Source of the DNA: Shinella curvata
GTDB lineage: Bacteria > Pseudomonadota > Alphaproteobacteria > Rhizobiales > Rhizobiaceae
Assembly: GCF_022899935.1 (NCBI RefSeq)
Contig: NZ_JALJCJ010000007.1
Span: 261,064-325,063, forward strand
Direction: 5' to 3'
Length of the DNA: 64,000 bases
The translations under genes and the position numbers were made by a program. Positions 39,991 to 49,624 of this stretch are shown piece by piece (positions within the stretch are counted from its first letter, which is position 1; every line of letters starts with the position of its first letter). The notes under the pieces are model-generated. The model did not search any database and was not told the DNA's origin. It saw nothing but the letters and a program-made list of their open reading frames with translations.

Positions 39991-41601
39991 TCAGTGGCGG
40001 AAGTGGCGCATGCCGGTGAAGACCATGGCGACGCCCGCCTCATCCGCTGCGGCGATAACTTCCGCATCACGCATCGAGCCGCCTGGCTGGATCACCGCCG
40101 TCGCGCCGGCGGCGATCGCCGAGAGCAGGCCATCGGCGAAGGGCAGGAAGGCCTCGGAGGCGACGGCAGAGCCGCGCGTCAGCGGTTCTGCCAAGCCCAT
40201 GGCCTTGGCGGCCTCTTCAGCCTTCAGGCCGGCAATGCGGGCGGAATCGACACGGCTCATCTGGCCGGCGCCGATACCGGCCGTCTGGCCGTCCTTGGCA
40301 TAGACGACGGCATTCGACTTGACGTGCTTGGCGACCTTGAAGGCGAACTTCATGTCGATAAGCTCCTGCGCCGTCGGCGCACGCTTGGTGACGACCTTGA
40401 GCTCGAGATCCTCGACCATGCCATTGTCACGGCTCTGCACGAGCAGGCCGCCGGAGACGGTCTTGGCGGAGAGGCCCGGCACGCGCGGATCAGGCAGGGC
40501 ACCCGTTACCAGCAGGCGCAGGTTCGGCTTGGAGGCGATGATGGCGCGGGCCTTCTCATCGGCATCGGGCGCGATGATGACCTCGGTGAACAGTTTTACG
40601 ATTTCTTCCGCCGTCTCGCCGTCGAGTGTCGAATTGAGCGCGATGATGCCGCCGAAGGCCGAGACCGGATCGCAGGCCAGTGCCCGCGCGTAAGCGTCCT
40701 TCAGCGTCTTGCCGGTGGCCACGCCGCAGGGATTGGCATGCTTGATGATCGCGCAGGCCGGGCCGTTTTCCGGCAGGAATTCGGCGACCAGTTCGAAGGC
40801 GGCGTCCGTGTCGTTGATGTTGTTGTAAGAGAGCTGCTTGCCCTGCAGCAGCGTCGCGGTGGCGACGCCGGGGCGGTTCTCGCCGGTGACGTAGAAGCCC
40901 GCCTTCTGGTGTGGGTTCTCGCCGTAGCGCATCTCTTCCTTCAACACGCCGCCAAGCACGCGGTGACGCGGCATGGCGATATTGAGCGCCTCGGCAAACC
41001 AGTTGGAGATCGCAGCGTCATAGGCCGCCGTACGGGCATAGGCCTTCGCCGCAAGACGCTGGCGGAAGGCATAGGAGGTCGAGCCGTCGGCCAGCTCCTC
41101 CAGCAACGCCGGATAGTCCGAGGGATCGGTAACGATGGCCACATAGGCATGGTTCTTGGCCGAGGCGCGGATCATCGCCGGACCGCCGATATCGATATTC
41201 TCGACGGTCGTCGGATAATCGCCGCCCTTGGCACGGACTTCCTCGAACGGGTAGAGGTTGATGACCGTAAGATCGATCGCACCGATGCCGTGCGCCTTCA
41301 TCGCCTCGACATGTTCGGCATCGTCGCGGATCGCCAGCAGGCCGCCATGTACGGACGGGTGCAGCGTCTTGACGCGGCCGTCCATGATTTCCGGAAAGCC
41401 CGTGACCTCCGAAACGTCGGTGACGGCGAGGCCGGCATCGCTGAGCGCCTTGTGCGTGCCACCCGTCGAGAGCAGACGAACGCCCTTGTCGGCGAGCGCC
41501 TTCGCAAGCTCGACGACACCGGTCTTGTCGGACACGGACAGGAGCGCGGTGCGGACGGCAACGCGGTCAGGGGCGGGGATTTTCTTGGAAACAACGGCCA
41601 T
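39991..41601 (-). CDS. purH: Bifunctional AICAR transformylase/IMP cyclohydrolase
   Basis: The 536-residue protein has an N-terminal MGS-like cyclohydrolase domain (1-~150, [13 protein letters not shown]) and an AICARFT domain with the catalytic KHANPCG and [11 protein letters not shown]. It performs the last two steps of IMP synthesis. ATG 41601 starts [28 protein letters not shown]. It follows the heparinase-like gene on the same strand by 112 nt, an arrangement found in many rhizobia. Confidence 0.97.
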   Translation of the reverse strand: MAVVSKKIPAPDRVAVRTALLSVSDKTGVVELAKALADKGVRLLSTGGTHKALSDAGLAVTDVSEVTGFPEIMDGRVKTLHPSVHGGLLAIRDDAEHVEAMKAHGIGAIDLTVINLYPFEEVRAKGGDYPTTVENIDIGGPAMIRASAKNHAYVAIVTDPSDYPALLEELADGSTSYAFRQRLAAKAYARTAAYDAAISNWFAEALNIAMPRHRVLGGVLKEEMRYGENPHQKAGFYVTGENRPGVATATLLQGKQLSYNNINDTDAAFELVAEFLPENGPACAIIKHANPCGVATGKTLKDAYARALACDPVSAFGGIIALNSTLDGETAEEIVKLFTEVIIAPDADEKARAIIASKPNLRLLVTGALPDPRVPGLSAKTVSGGLLVQSRDNGMVEDLELKVVTKRAPTAQELIDMKFAFKVAKHVKSNAVVYAKDGQTAGIGAGQMSRVDSARIAGLKAEEAAKAMGLAEPLTRGSAVASEAFLPFADGLLSAIAAGATAVIQPGGSMRDAEVIAAADEAGVAMVFTGMRHFRH

Positions 41602-41713
41602 GGGGCGCTCCGTTCTGCGGCCCCGGGAGGAGGGGGCGGATGGTCATGCGCCCCGTTATCACAGGCGTGAGCGGGAGAAAACCTTGAAAGGCTGAATTCT
41701 CAACCCCGAGCGC

Positions 41714-43396
41714 TCAGCGTTGCCGCGCCAGCGACCATTGAACTTCCGGCATCTCGGCAAGCGGCATGGTCAGCGTCAGCTGCCGGGACGGGCGCACACC
41801 CGAGGGATCGGCGAAGAAGACATCCTCTTCCTCTTCGACCGGCACATCGAGGCAGGTCAGCGCCCAGGCCTCGCCATCCGGCGCCACCAGCCGCGTCTCG
41901 CTGGCCGAGGCGCGGTAGAGCTGGATGGTCGGATGGATGTGGAAGCGCACGACGGCCACGCCCTTCTCGATAGGTGCATTCGGCGTCGCCGGCTTGAAGA
42001 AGCGCTCCCGGCCACGGATTTCGCCGCCCGTCGCCGAAACCAGGATATCGCGCTCATAGAGCAGACCGAACCGCTTGAGGTACCCGTCGTGGCTCGCCGT
42101 CACGCCATCGGCACCGGAATCGCGCTCGATGCGCGAGACGTTCACCTTGCTCACGCCGCCGACGATGATCGGTCCGAGGAACCGCGAACTGGAGATGCGC
42201 GAGGAGGAGGTGTCGTTGAGGTTCGCCACCGAATGGGCGGCCGTCATGCGCGACATCTGCCGCATTGCTTCACCGGCAAAGCGTGGCCGGCCCGAATTGA
42301 CGATGAAGCGGTTCTTTCCGGAGGAAATCTCGATGGAGAGCGTGCCGGCTGCCGCCGTCGACGAGAGGTCGACGGATTTCGGCATGCCCGTATCCATCAG
42401 CACGACCGTGTCCTTCACCGCGACCCGGTCGTAGTTGAGCGAGGGCAGCGCCTTGAAGGGGGCGCCGCCCGTCTCGTCGTAGCGCAGCGCCGACATCAGC
42501 TCGTTGGCCAGCGTATAGGTCGCGCCGTTGAACAATGCGAGTTCGCCGCCCTGATGACGGAAGAAGCGCAGGGCCGGATAGATGCGGTCGATGCAGGGAA
42601 TGAGCTGCGCCGGCATGTCATGGCCAAGATTGACATAGGTCTGGCGAAGCGGCAGCAGGTCGAGCAGAAGATCAAGGGCCGCACGGGGATTGCGCGAGCA
42701 ATGACCGCCGTCGGGCAGGATCTGCCGGTCCAGCTCCTCGTCGAGATGGCGGGCGGCCTTGCGCATCTTGGATGGCGAGGACGGCATGGCTATGGACGCC
42801 ATGGCAAGCGCGATGCGCACACGAAGCCGCGGCTCCCCGTCGCGCGTCGTATCGGCGACATGGCGCAGGTAGCGCACCTGGAAGGCGAGGCTCTTCAGGA
42901 AACGGCGGTAGAAGGGATAATCGGCGTCCTTCAGCACAACGGGCGAATGGGAGAGCCAGGCGATGATGCGTTGCGCCGTGACATCCGGCCGCCAGGCGAG
43001 CCCGCCGATGACACGACCATGGCTTTGCAGCCAGTCGTCGACGATGAAGCGGGTGGTTAGTGCCGCTCTTTCCGGATCGACAAGGCGCATATGGCGAAGC
43101 CAGCCGAAGCAGTGCAGGCGAACGGCGAATTCTTCCGACGGCAGTTCCAGCGCGAAGGGCGATTCGCCTTCGCATTCGAGGCTACGGCCGGCGAGCGGAA
43201 AACGGCCGGCGGTAATTTCTTCTCCGGCGAAAGAATCGGCGGGATGCAGATCCGTCGGCGCCACGATCAGACGGTCCGGCGTGCCGCCGGAGAAACGCAT
43301 GGCGCTGATCCGCCCCAAGGCAAGCCTTCGCGAGAAGCGCCGCCAGCCTTCACGCATATACAGATAGGATAGCCGCTGCCGGTCGGAAAGCTGCAT
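41714..43396 (-). CDS. Heparinase II/III-family protein
   Basis: The 560-residue protein has an alpha-helical N-terminal half (GRVIGGLAWRPDVTAQRIIAWL, LLDLLPLRQTYVN) and a C-terminal beta-sandwich typical of heparinase II/III (SSGKNRFIVNSGRP, TAAHSVANLNDTSSSR). The family eliminates uronate-containing polysaccharides, but this stand-alone rhizobial form, set next to purH and rsmB, has no known substrate. No clear signal peptide is seen. The start at 43396 (MQLSDRQRLSYLYMREG) lacks a good ribosome site but fits relatives. Confidence 0.88.
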   Translation of the reverse strand: MQLSDRQRLSYLYMREGWRRFSRRLALGRISAMRFSGGTPDRLIVAPTDLHPADSFAGEEITAGRFPLAGRSLECEGESPFALELPSEEFAVRLHCFGWLRHMRLVDPERAALTTRFIVDDWLQSHGRVIGGLAWRPDVTAQRIIAWLSHSPVVLKDADYPFYRRFLKSLAFQVRYLRHVADTTRDGEPRLRVRIALAMASIAMPSSPSKMRKAARHLDEELDRQILPDGGHCSRNPRAALDLLLDLLPLRQTYVNLGHDMPAQLIPCIDRIYPALRFFRHQGGELALFNGATYTLANELMSALRYDETGGAPFKALPSLNYDRVAVKDTVVLMDTGMPKSVDLSSTAAAGTLSIEISSGKNRFIVNSGRPRFAGEAMRQMSRMTAAHSVANLNDTSSSRISSSRFLGPIIVGGVSKVNVSRIERDSGADGVTASHDGYLKRFGLLYERDILVSATGGEIRGRERFFKPATPNAPIEKGVAVVRFHIHPTIQLYRASASETRLVAPDGEAWALTCLDVPVEEEEDVFFADPSGVRPSRQLTLTMPLAEMPEVQWSLARQR

Positions 43397-43509
43397 GGTT
43401 AACGAATGCCTCCAGACCTATAGGTAGGCCGAGGAGAGGAGTGCCGTCAATTCATCGCCTACTGATGGACTGTTGATGACCTCGGCAATATTTTGGGATG
43501 ATTTTGCGC

Positions 43510-44922
43510 TCAACCGGCTTTTCTCAGCCGAACAGCGTAAAATCCATCCAATCCACCCGCGTGATCGCCGGTTGCCGGTAGCATGGCCGGCGTCGTGCGC
43601 AGCTCGCCGCGCGGCGAAACCGCATCTTCCAGACCCGGCCAGTCGGCGGGATCGGCGGGGATGATTCGCCAATCCGTGTTGTCGGCCAGCACGCGGGAGA
43701 CCATGTCTTCGCCCTCAACAGGATCGAGCGAGCAATTGGAGAAGACGAGGTCTCCACCCGGTTTGACCAGCGTCAGGGCGTGACGGAGCAAGCGCTCCTG
43801 CAGGCGCGCGAGCTTTTCGATATCCTCGGGACCCTTGGTCCAGAGCACGTCGGGATGTTTGCGGATCGTGCCGGTGGAGGAGCAGGGCGCGTCGAGCAAA
43901 ACGGCATCGAAGAGATCGTCGGAGCGGAAATCCGCCATGTTGATCTCCTGCGTCGCCGCAGAAAGGCCGAGGCGCTCGAGATTACCGATAAGGCGCTTCA
44001 GGCGATTACCCGACTGGTCGAGCGCCACGACATCAGCGCCGGCGAGCAAAAGCTGCGCCGTCTTGCCGCCGGGGGCCGCGCAGAGATCGACGACGCGCTT
44101 GCCTTTGAGATCTCCGAACAGCTTTGCCGGCAGGCTCGCCGCCGCATCCTGCACCCACCATTGGCCGTCCTCGAACCCTTCCAGCGCGGGAATGGCGCCG
44201 GAGGCGGCGGGAAGCCGGACGGAACCGGTCGGCAGCACACGACCACCGAGTTTGGCTGCCCAGCCTTCGGCGTCGGACTTGACGGTGAGGTCAATGGCCG
44301 ACGGTTGCAACATCGCTTCGGCGATGCGACCGGCATGCTCGCGGCCATAGATATCGGCGAGGCGGTCGTAAAACCATTCAGGAATGACGGGAACGGTGCG
44401 GGTCGCCGTGAGATGCGAGGCCTTTTCGCGCGACAGCCGGCGCAGCACCGCATTGGTGAGGCTGGCGAAACGGCGGTTGCGCGGATCAAGCTGCGCCTGC
44501 TCGACCGCGAGATCGACAGCCGAGTGATCCGGCACGTCGAGATAAAGGATTTGTGCGGCGGCAACGGTCAGGACGTGGTGCAGGGCGCGCGCGCCATCCG
44601 GCAGCGGCGTGCCGACGAGCGTGTCGAGAATGGCCTCGATGCGGGGAAGGTGGCGCAGTGCCGTGTTGATGATAGCACGCACCAGCGCCCGGTCGGCATC
44701 GTTCAGCTGGCGATAGGCGGGGTTGCCGTTTTCCAGATCCAGCATGCCGTCGAGCGACGTCTTGCGATCGACCACGGCCGCGAGAATTTTAGCCGCCGCC
44801 TGACGGGCGCGCAGGCCCGGCTTTTCCGGCTGGCTCTCGGCCACCTCGGGCTTCGGCCGCCTGGGGCCGCCAGGGCGTTTCGGGAACGGTTTTTTTCTGC
44901 GCGTGTCGTCGTTCAAGACCAA
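43510..44922 (-). CDS. rsmB: 16S rRNA (cytosine967-C5)-methyltransferase family protein (RsmB)
   Basis: The 470-residue protein has a lysine/proline-rich N-terminus, a NusB-like domain (about 38-170) and a Rossmann methyltransferase domain with [31 protein letters not shown] and the nucleophilic cysteine in [13 protein letters not shown]. It methylates C967 of 16S rRNA using SAM. Its start overlaps the end of htpX by 10 nt, so the two are coupled; heparinase-like and purH follow. Confidence 0.94.
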   Translation of the reverse strand: MVLNDDTRRKKPFPKRPGGPRRPKPEVAESQPEKPGLRARQAAAKILAAVVDRKTSLDGMLDLENGNPAYRQLNDADRALVRAIINTALRHLPRIEAILDTLVGTPLPDGARALHHVLTVAAAQILYLDVPDHSAVDLAVEQAQLDPRNRRFASLTNAVLRRLSREKASHLTATRTVPVIPEWFYDRLADIYGREHAGRIAEAMLQPSAIDLTVKSDAEGWAAKLGGRVLPTGSVRLPAASGAIPALEGFEDGQWWVQDAAASLPAKLFGDLKGKRVVDLCAAPGGKTAQLLLAGADVVALDQSGNRLKRLIGNLERLGLSAATQEINMADFRSDDLFDAVLLDAPCSSTGTIRKHPDVLWTKGPEDIEKLARLQERLLRHALTLVKPGGDLVFSNCSLDPVEGEDMVSRVLADNTDWRIIPADPADWPGLEDAVSPRGELRTTPAMLPATGDHAGGLDGFYAVRLRKAG

Positions 44923-45878
44923 GGACCTTTGGGCGGTTCGGAACCACCGCGTCCCCAGCCCGTCGTCGGTACGGAGCGCGATTTGCGTGACGGATTATCA
45001 GCCCGGACCGGTTCCGTCGAGCGGGCCTGCATGGTGCGGGCCATTTCCTGAAGCGCCGCGATGCGGTTCTCGGTATTCGGATGGGTCGAAAACAGGTTGT
45101 CCATGCGTTCGCCCGAGAGCGGATTGATGATGAACATATGCGCCGTCGCCGGATTGCGCTCGGCATCGTTGTTGGGAACACGACCGGCCGCGACTGCGAT
45201 TTTGCCGAGCGCCGAGGCGAGCCACAGCGGGTTACCGCAGATTTCCGCACCACGCTTGTCGGCGGAATATTCGCGCGTGCGGCTGATCGCCATCTGCACC
45301 AGCATGGCGGCGAAGGGCGCGACGATCATCGCGATCAGCACGCCGACGAAACCGAGCGGGTTGTTGTTTTCGCGGTTGTTACCGCCGCCGAAGAACATGG
45401 CGAAGTTGGCGAGCATGGAGATCGCACCGGCAAGTGTCGCCGTCAGCGTCATGGTCAGCGTGTCGCGGTTCTGGATATGCGCCAGTTCATGCGCCATCAC
45501 GCCCGCCACCTCTTCATAGGACAGCGCCTGGAGGAGGCCGGTGGAGGCGGCGACGGCTGAATTTTCCGGGTTGCGACCCGTGGCAAAGGCATTCGGCTGG
45601 TCGCTGTTGATGACGAAAACGCGCGGCATGGGCAGGCCGGCGCGCGTGGCAAGATCCCGTACGATGCCGTAATATTCGGGTGCCGTGCGCTCATCGACCT
45701 CCTTGGCGCCGTACATGGACAGCACCATCCGGTCGGAATTCCAGTAGGAGAAGACGTTCATGCCGATCGCGACCACAAGCGCGATCATCATGCCGCCCTT
45801 GCCGCCGATGAGCAGGCCCACGCCCATGAAAAGCGCCGTCATGACGGCGAGCAGCATGGCTGTGCGAACGATGTTCAT
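44913..45878 (-). CDS. htpX: HtpX membrane zinc metalloprotease
   Basis: The 321-residue protein has two N-terminal membrane segments ([18 protein letters not shown] and [18 protein letters not shown]), the zinc motif [15 protein letters not shown] (about 137-151), two further hydrophobic segments and the distal glutamate in [15 protein letters not shown]. HtpX degrades misfolded membrane proteins with FtsH. A proline/serine-rich tail goes beyond the E. coli length. I chose ATG 45878 ([13 protein letters not shown] upstream) over 45905. A parS-like site lies about 60 nt upstream. Confidence 0.96.
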   Translation of the reverse strand: MNIVRTAMLLAVMTALFMGVGLLIGGKGGMMIALVVAIGMNVFSYWNSDRMVLSMYGAKEVDERTAPEYYGIVRDLATRAGLPMPRVFVINSDQPNAFATGRNPENSAVAASTGLLQALSYEEVAGVMAHELAHIQNRDTLTMTLTATLAGAISMLANFAMFFGGGNNRENNNPLGFVGVLIAMIVAPFAAMLVQMAISRTREYSADKRGAEICGNPLWLASALGKIAVAAGRVPNNDAERNPATAHMFIINPLSGERMDNLFSTHPNTENRIAALQEMARTMQARSTEPVRADNPSRKSRSVPTTGWGRGGSEPPKGPWS

Positions 45879-45939
45879 GCGTTTTCGGCTCCTGTCCAGT
45901 TCCATCGACCCGTTTGTCGATCCTTGTTGTCAAGGACAT

Positions 45940-45955
45940 GTTTCACGTGAATCAG
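45940..45955. other. parS-like site 1 (TGTTTCACGTGAATCA)
   Basis: It matches the ParB site TGTTTCACGTGAAACA at 15 of 16 positions. It lies between divergent htpX and the DUF1674 gene, about 11 kb from parB. Confidence 0.75.
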
Positions 45956-46037
45956 CGCTTTCCACAGCGTCTTCACGCTCCTATATGATGGGAAACCACC
46001 CGCACTTCTTCAATATCCCGGAAGGATGCCGATTTTC

Positions 46038-46235
46038 ATGAACAGCGACAACGACAATCATTCCGACGGCCGCAAAGTGCTTTCACCCGCAGCCCAGCGC
46101 GCCCTGCAGGAAGCCGAGGAACGCCGCAAAGCAGCTGAGCCCGTCGAGCGCGCCGAAGAGATCGGCGGCCGCGGCGGCGAGGACCCGGCACGGTTCGGCG
46201 ACTGGGAGATCAAGGGCCGGGCGATCGATTTCTGA
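46038..46235 (+). CDS. DUF1674 / SDHAF4-like small protein
   Basis: The 65-residue protein ends GGRGGEDPARFGDWEIKGRAIDF, the conserved signature of DUF1674, the bacterial counterpart of the succinate dehydrogenase assembly factor SDHAF4. The N-terminal half is a charged helix. ATG 46038 is preferred; ATG 46026 has GAAGG directly touching it. It may protect or flavinylate the SdhA subunit, by analogy with SDHAF4; I infer that from family only. sdh genes are not in the window. A possible promoter TTTCCA-17-TATATG precedes it (about 45959-45987). Confidence 0.88.
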   Translation: MNSDNDNHSDGRKVLSPAAQRALQEAEERRKAAEPVERAEEIGGRGGEDPARFGDWEIKGRAIDF

Positions 46236-46303
46236 AAGCCGGAATCCGGCTCAGGAGTCAGCCCCGCCTCAACCCTCCTTGCTTCCATGCCTCCAACCTC
46301 CTT

Positions 46304-46388
46304 CGTCATCCTCGGGCTTGACCCGAGGATCCATACGGCGAGCACGGCATTTGTGGGGTGGATCCTCGGGTCAAGCCCGAGGATGACG
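46304..46388. repeat. Perfect 30-bp inverted repeat, rhizobial intergenic palindrome (RIME-like)
   Basis: Arms at 46304-46333 and 46359-46388 are exact inverse copies (CGTCATCCTCGGGCTTGACC.. to ..GAGGATGACG) with a 25-nt spacer. Each arm also contains CCTCGGG/CCCGAGG. Dispersed palindromes of this kind are common between rhizobial genes. A diverged copy lies at 49476-49560. Confidence 0.8.
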
Positions 46389-46446
46389 TGAGTGGGGAGG
46401 AGAGGGGGATTGCCCATTCCAATAAGTCCAAGCAATCTCTCCAAAC

Positions 46447-46475
46447 GAAAACGGCGGCCATTGGCCGCCGTTTCG
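46447..46475. terminator. Terminator of acs
   Basis: AAACGGCGGCC (46449-46459) pairs with GGCCGCCGTTT (46463-46473) around ATT; on the minus strand it is followed by TCGTTT. Confidence 0.8.
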
Positions 46476-46500
46476 CTTTATCGTTCCGTACCCGAACCGA

Positions 46501-48456
46501 TCAGCCGCCCGCCTTGTTCTGGCGGTTGGCGATGAGGTCATCGACCACAGCCGGATCGGCGAGCGTCGAGGTATCGCCGAGTGCGCCGAAATCGTCCTCG
46601 GCGATCTTGCGCAGGATGCGGCGCATGATCTTGCCGGAGCGGGTTTTCGGCAAGCCGGGCGCGAACTGGATCTTGTCCGGGGTCGCGATCGGGCCGATTT
46701 CCTTGCGGACGTGCTTGACGAGGTCCTGGCGCAGCGCGTCATTGCCCTCCTCGCCGGCCATCAGAGAGACGTAGCAATAGATGCCCTGGCCCTTGAGGCT
46801 GTGCGGATAGCCGACCACGGCAGCTTCCGAAACGAGGTGGTGCGAGACGAGGGCCGATTCGATTTCGGCCGTCCCGAGGCGGTGGCCGGAAATGTTGAGC
46901 ACATCGTCGACGCGGCCGGTGATCCAGTAATAACCGTCCTCGTCGCGGCGGCAGCCGTCGCCGGTGAAATACTTGCCCTTGTACGTGGAGAAGTAGGTTT
47001 CGACGAAGCGCTTGTGATCGCCATAGACCGTGCGCATCTGGCCCGGCCAGCTGTCGGTGATGCAGAGATTGCCGTCGGCTACCCCCTGCAGCACGTTGCC
47101 CTCGTTGTCGACGAGTTCCGGCTTGATGCCGAAGAAGGGCCGTGTCGCCGAGCCCGGCTTCAAATCCGTCGCGCCGGGCAAGGGCGTGATGAGGATGCCG
47201 CCGGTTTCCGTCTGCCACCAGGTATCAACGATGGGCGAGCGGCCTTCGCCGACGACATTGTAATACCATTCCCAGGCTTCCGGGTTGATGGGCTCGCCGA
47301 CCGAGCCGAGAAGGCGCAGCGACGAACGCCCGGAACGCTTGACGAAGTCGTCGCCGGCGCCCATCAGCGCGCGGATCGCCGTCGGCGCGGTGTAGAAGAT
47401 GTTGACCTTGTGCTTGTCGACCACCTCCCAGAAGCGGCCGGCATCCGGGAAATTCGGCACGCCTTCGAACATCAGCGTGGTGGCGCGGTTCGCCAGCGGT
47501 CCGTAGACGATGTAGGAATGGCCGGTGACCCAGCCGACGTCGGCCGTGCACCAGTAGATATCGCCGTCCTGGTAATCGAAGACGTATTTGTGCGTCATCG
47601 AGGCATAGACGAGGTAGCCGGCCGTGGTATGCAGCACGCCCTTCGGCTTGCCCGTCGAGCCGGAGGTGTAGAGGATAAAGAGTGGGTCTTCCGCCTTCAT
47701 CCTGGCCGGCGGACAATCGCGCGGCACCGTCAGCACTTCCTTGTGGTGCCAGATGTCACGGCCCGGCGCCCAGCCGATCTTGCCGCCGGTGCGGCGCACG
47801 ACCAGAACCTTGTTGACAATGACATGCTGCTTGGCGGCGATGTCGATCGCCGTATCGGTGTTTTCCTTGAGCGGGATCGGCTTGCCGCCGCGCACGCCCT
47901 CGTCGCAGGTAACGACGAAGGTCGATTCGCAATCGACGATACGGCCAGCCAGCGCATCCGGCGAGAAACCGCCGAAGACCACCGAGTGGATGGCGCCGAT
48001 GCGCGCGCAGGCCAGCATCGCATAGGCCGCTTCGGGGATCATCGGCATGTAGATCGTGACACGGTCACCCTTCTTCACGCCGTGCTTCTTCATAACGTTC
48101 GCCATGCGGCAGACGTGTTCGTAAAGCTCGTTATAGGTGATCTTCTTGTCGATATAGGGATTGTCGCCTTCCCAGATGATGGCGACGTCGTCGCCATGCG
48201 CCTTCAGGTGGCGGTCGATACAGTTGTAGGAGACGTTGGTGATGCCGTCCTCGAACCACTTGATCGGGACCTTGCCGTTAAACGAGGTGTTCTTGACCTT
48301 CGTATAGGGCTTGAACCAGTCGATGCGCATGCCGTGTTTGTCCCAGAAGCGCTCCGGGTTCTCGATGCTCTCGCGATACCATTTCTGATAGGTATCGTTG
48401 TCGATGAGCGCACGGCTTTTCGCGGATTTCAGGACCGGATAGGTCTTTGCGGACAT
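46501..48456 (-). CDS. acs: Acetyl-CoA synthetase (AMP-forming)
   Basis: The 651-residue protein is the right length for Acs (652 in E. coli). It has [20 protein letters not shown] (P-loop, A3), WWQTETGG (A5), [21 protein letters not shown] (A8) and the acetylatable lysine in [16 protein letters not shown]. It activates acetate to acetyl-AMP and acetyl-CoA. ATG 48456 ([11 protein letters not shown]) has GAGGGAGG just upstream. It diverges from the TrcR gene across 234 nt that hold an inverted repeat (48555-48573), a probable control site. Confidence 0.97.
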   Translation of the reverse strand: MSAKTYPVLKSAKSRALIDNDTYQKWYRESIENPERFWDKHGMRIDWFKPYTKVKNTSFNGKVPIKWFEDGITNVSYNCIDRHLKAHGDDVAIIWEGDNPYIDKKITYNELYEHVCRMANVMKKHGVKKGDRVTIYMPMIPEAAYAMLACARIGAIHSVVFGGFSPDALAGRIVDCESTFVVTCDEGVRGGKPIPLKENTDTAIDIAAKQHVIVNKVLVVRRTGGKIGWAPGRDIWHHKEVLTVPRDCPPARMKAEDPLFILYTSGSTGKPKGVLHTTAGYLVYASMTHKYVFDYQDGDIYWCTADVGWVTGHSYIVYGPLANRATTLMFEGVPNFPDAGRFWEVVDKHKVNIFYTAPTAIRALMGAGDDFVKRSGRSSLRLLGSVGEPINPEAWEWYYNVVGEGRSPIVDTWWQTETGGILITPLPGATDLKPGSATRPFFGIKPELVDNEGNVLQGVADGNLCITDSWPGQMRTVYGDHKRFVETYFSTYKGKYFTGDGCRRDEDGYYWITGRVDDVLNISGHRLGTAEIESALVSHHLVSEAAVVGYPHSLKGQGIYCYVSLMAGEEGNDALRQDLVKHVRKEIGPIATPDKIQFAPGLPKTRSGKIMRRILRKIAEDDFGALGDTSTLADPAVVDDLIANRQNKAGG

Positions 48457-48554
48457 GGATGCCTCCCTCATGACTGCGCATACGCGGAACCGTATCTCCT
48501 CCGGTCCCGCCACTCTCGGCGCCATTCATATCAGGTCAAAGCATTACGGCAATT

Positions 48555-48573
48555 AGACAAAGGTCATTTGTCT
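48555..48573. promoter_or_regulatory. Inverted repeat AGACAAA-N5-TTTGTCT between acs and the TrcR gene
   Basis: A perfect 7-bp inverted repeat with a 5-nt centre, placed just upstream of a possible acs -35/-10 (TTGCCG-16-TATGAA on the minus strand) and 9 nt before the TrcR gene's -35. It could be an operator controlling one or both divergent genes. The binding protein is unknown. Confidence 0.45.
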
Positions 48574-48582
48574 CTTGAAGAA

Positions 48583-48611
48583 TTGCATTTCTGCGACAGT
48601 GAGGGTATAGA
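48583..48611 (+). promoter_or_regulatory. Predicted promoter of the TrcR/DUF1013 gene
   Basis: TTGCAT (48583-48588), 17-nt spacer, TATAGA (48606-48611). It lies about 80 nt before ATG 48691. Confidence 0.6.
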
Positions 48612-48690
48612 GGGCGCAATTCCCGGAACATAGTGGTTAACTACCCCACGACCCGCGACACCGGCGCGGACGGACAGAAGGACTATATGC

Positions 48691-49389
48691 ATGGCTCAGC
48701 AGCTCCTCATGCCAAAGGCGACCGCGGTCTGGCTGGTCGACAACACGGCGCTGTCGTTCGAACAGATCGCGACTTTTTGCAAACTGCATCCGCTTGAAGT
48801 GAAGGCAATCGCTGACGGCGAATCAGCCCAGGGCATCAAGGGTCTCGACCCGATCTCGACCGGCCAGCTGTCGCGTGAAGAAATCGCGCGCGCCGAAGGC
48901 AACCCGAACCACAAGCTGAAGCTTTCCGACCCCAAGGTCCGCGTTCCCGAATCCAAGCGCAAGGGCCCGCGCTACACGCCGGTCTCCAAGCGCCAGGATC
49001 GCCCGAACGCCATTCTCTGGCTCGTGCGCAACCATCCGGAACTCAAGGATGCGCAGATCTCGCGTCTGGTCGGCACCACCAAGTCAACGATCGAGCAGAT
49101 CCGCGAGCGCACCCACTGGAACTCGACAAACCTGACGCCGATGGATCCGGTCACGCTTGGCCTGTGCTCGCAGATCGATCTCGACCTCGAAGTCGAACGC
49201 GCCTCCAAGGGCCGCCCGCTGCCGACAGCCGCCGAACTCGGCGCCACGCTCGAATCCGCCCACGAAACGGAAAAGCTGCCCTACAGCGACCGTGAAGAGG
49301 AAAAGGAAATCGACGCCGACGCCGTCTTCGCCAAGCTCAAGTCGCTCAAGTCGTCCACCCCGGACGAGGACGAAGACGACCGCTACTAA
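48691..49389 (+). CDS. TrcR/DUF1013-family cell-cycle transcriptional regulator
   Basis: The 232-residue protein MAQQLLMPKATAVWLVDNTALSFEQIATFC belongs to DUF1013, a family confined to alphaproteobacteria and now linked to the cell-cycle regulator TrcR. The N-terminal and central parts read as two helix-turn-helix-like units (LSFEQIATFCKLHPLEVKAI, KDAQISRLVGTTKSTIEQIR). The C-terminal 50 residues are strongly acidic. The gene has its own promoter and a good terminator (49417). Function here is inferred from the family; the family call is firm. Confidence 0.9.
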   Translation: MAQQLLMPKATAVWLVDNTALSFEQIATFCKLHPLEVKAIADGESAQGIKGLDPISTGQLSREEIARAEGNPNHKLKLSDPKVRVPESKRKGPRYTPVSKRQDRPNAILWLVRNHPELKDAQISRLVGTTKSTIEQIRERTHWNSTNLTPMDPVTLGLCSQIDLDLEVERASKGRPLPTAAELGATLESAHETEKLPYSDREEEKEIDADAVFAKLKSLKSSTPDEDEDDRY

Positions 49390-49416
49390 GCGAAATCATC
49401 GTCACGAAACAATAAG

Positions 49417-49446
49417 ACCGGTCGCCAAAAGCGGCCGGTTTTTTTG
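49417..49446 (+). terminator. Terminator of the TrcR/DUF1013 gene
   Basis: ACCGGTCGC (49417-49425) pairs with GCGGCCGGT (49431-49439), one G-U pair, followed by seven T residues. Confidence 0.88.
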
Positions 49447-49475
49447 TGCTTGTGCCGGGACATTGCCTCCCAAAA

Positions 49476-49560
49476 CGTCACCCTCGGCCCTGAGCCGAGG
49501 AACCACAAACCTGGGCGATGAGCGTGCGGATGGATGGTCGGGTCAAGCCCGACCATGACG
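49476..49560. repeat. Diverged copy of the rhizobial intergenic palindrome
   Basis: It begins CGTCACCCTCGGCC and ends GGTCGGGTCAAGCCCGACC-ATGACG, with the outer CGTCA/TGACG and TCGGGTCAAGCCCGA core of the element at 46304-46388. The arms differ here, so each forms its own small hairpin. Confidence 0.65.
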
Positions 49561-49624
49561 GAGGAGGGCAGTGGCGACTTCTTGTATGGAAGTGGCGCAT
49601 GCAAGGCTCTGTGCAAGGACCTTG

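Noticed and set aside
45906-45934. Sigma-32-type promoter for htpX
   Set aside because: A TTGACA is present on the minus strand but no acceptable -10 lies at the right distance.
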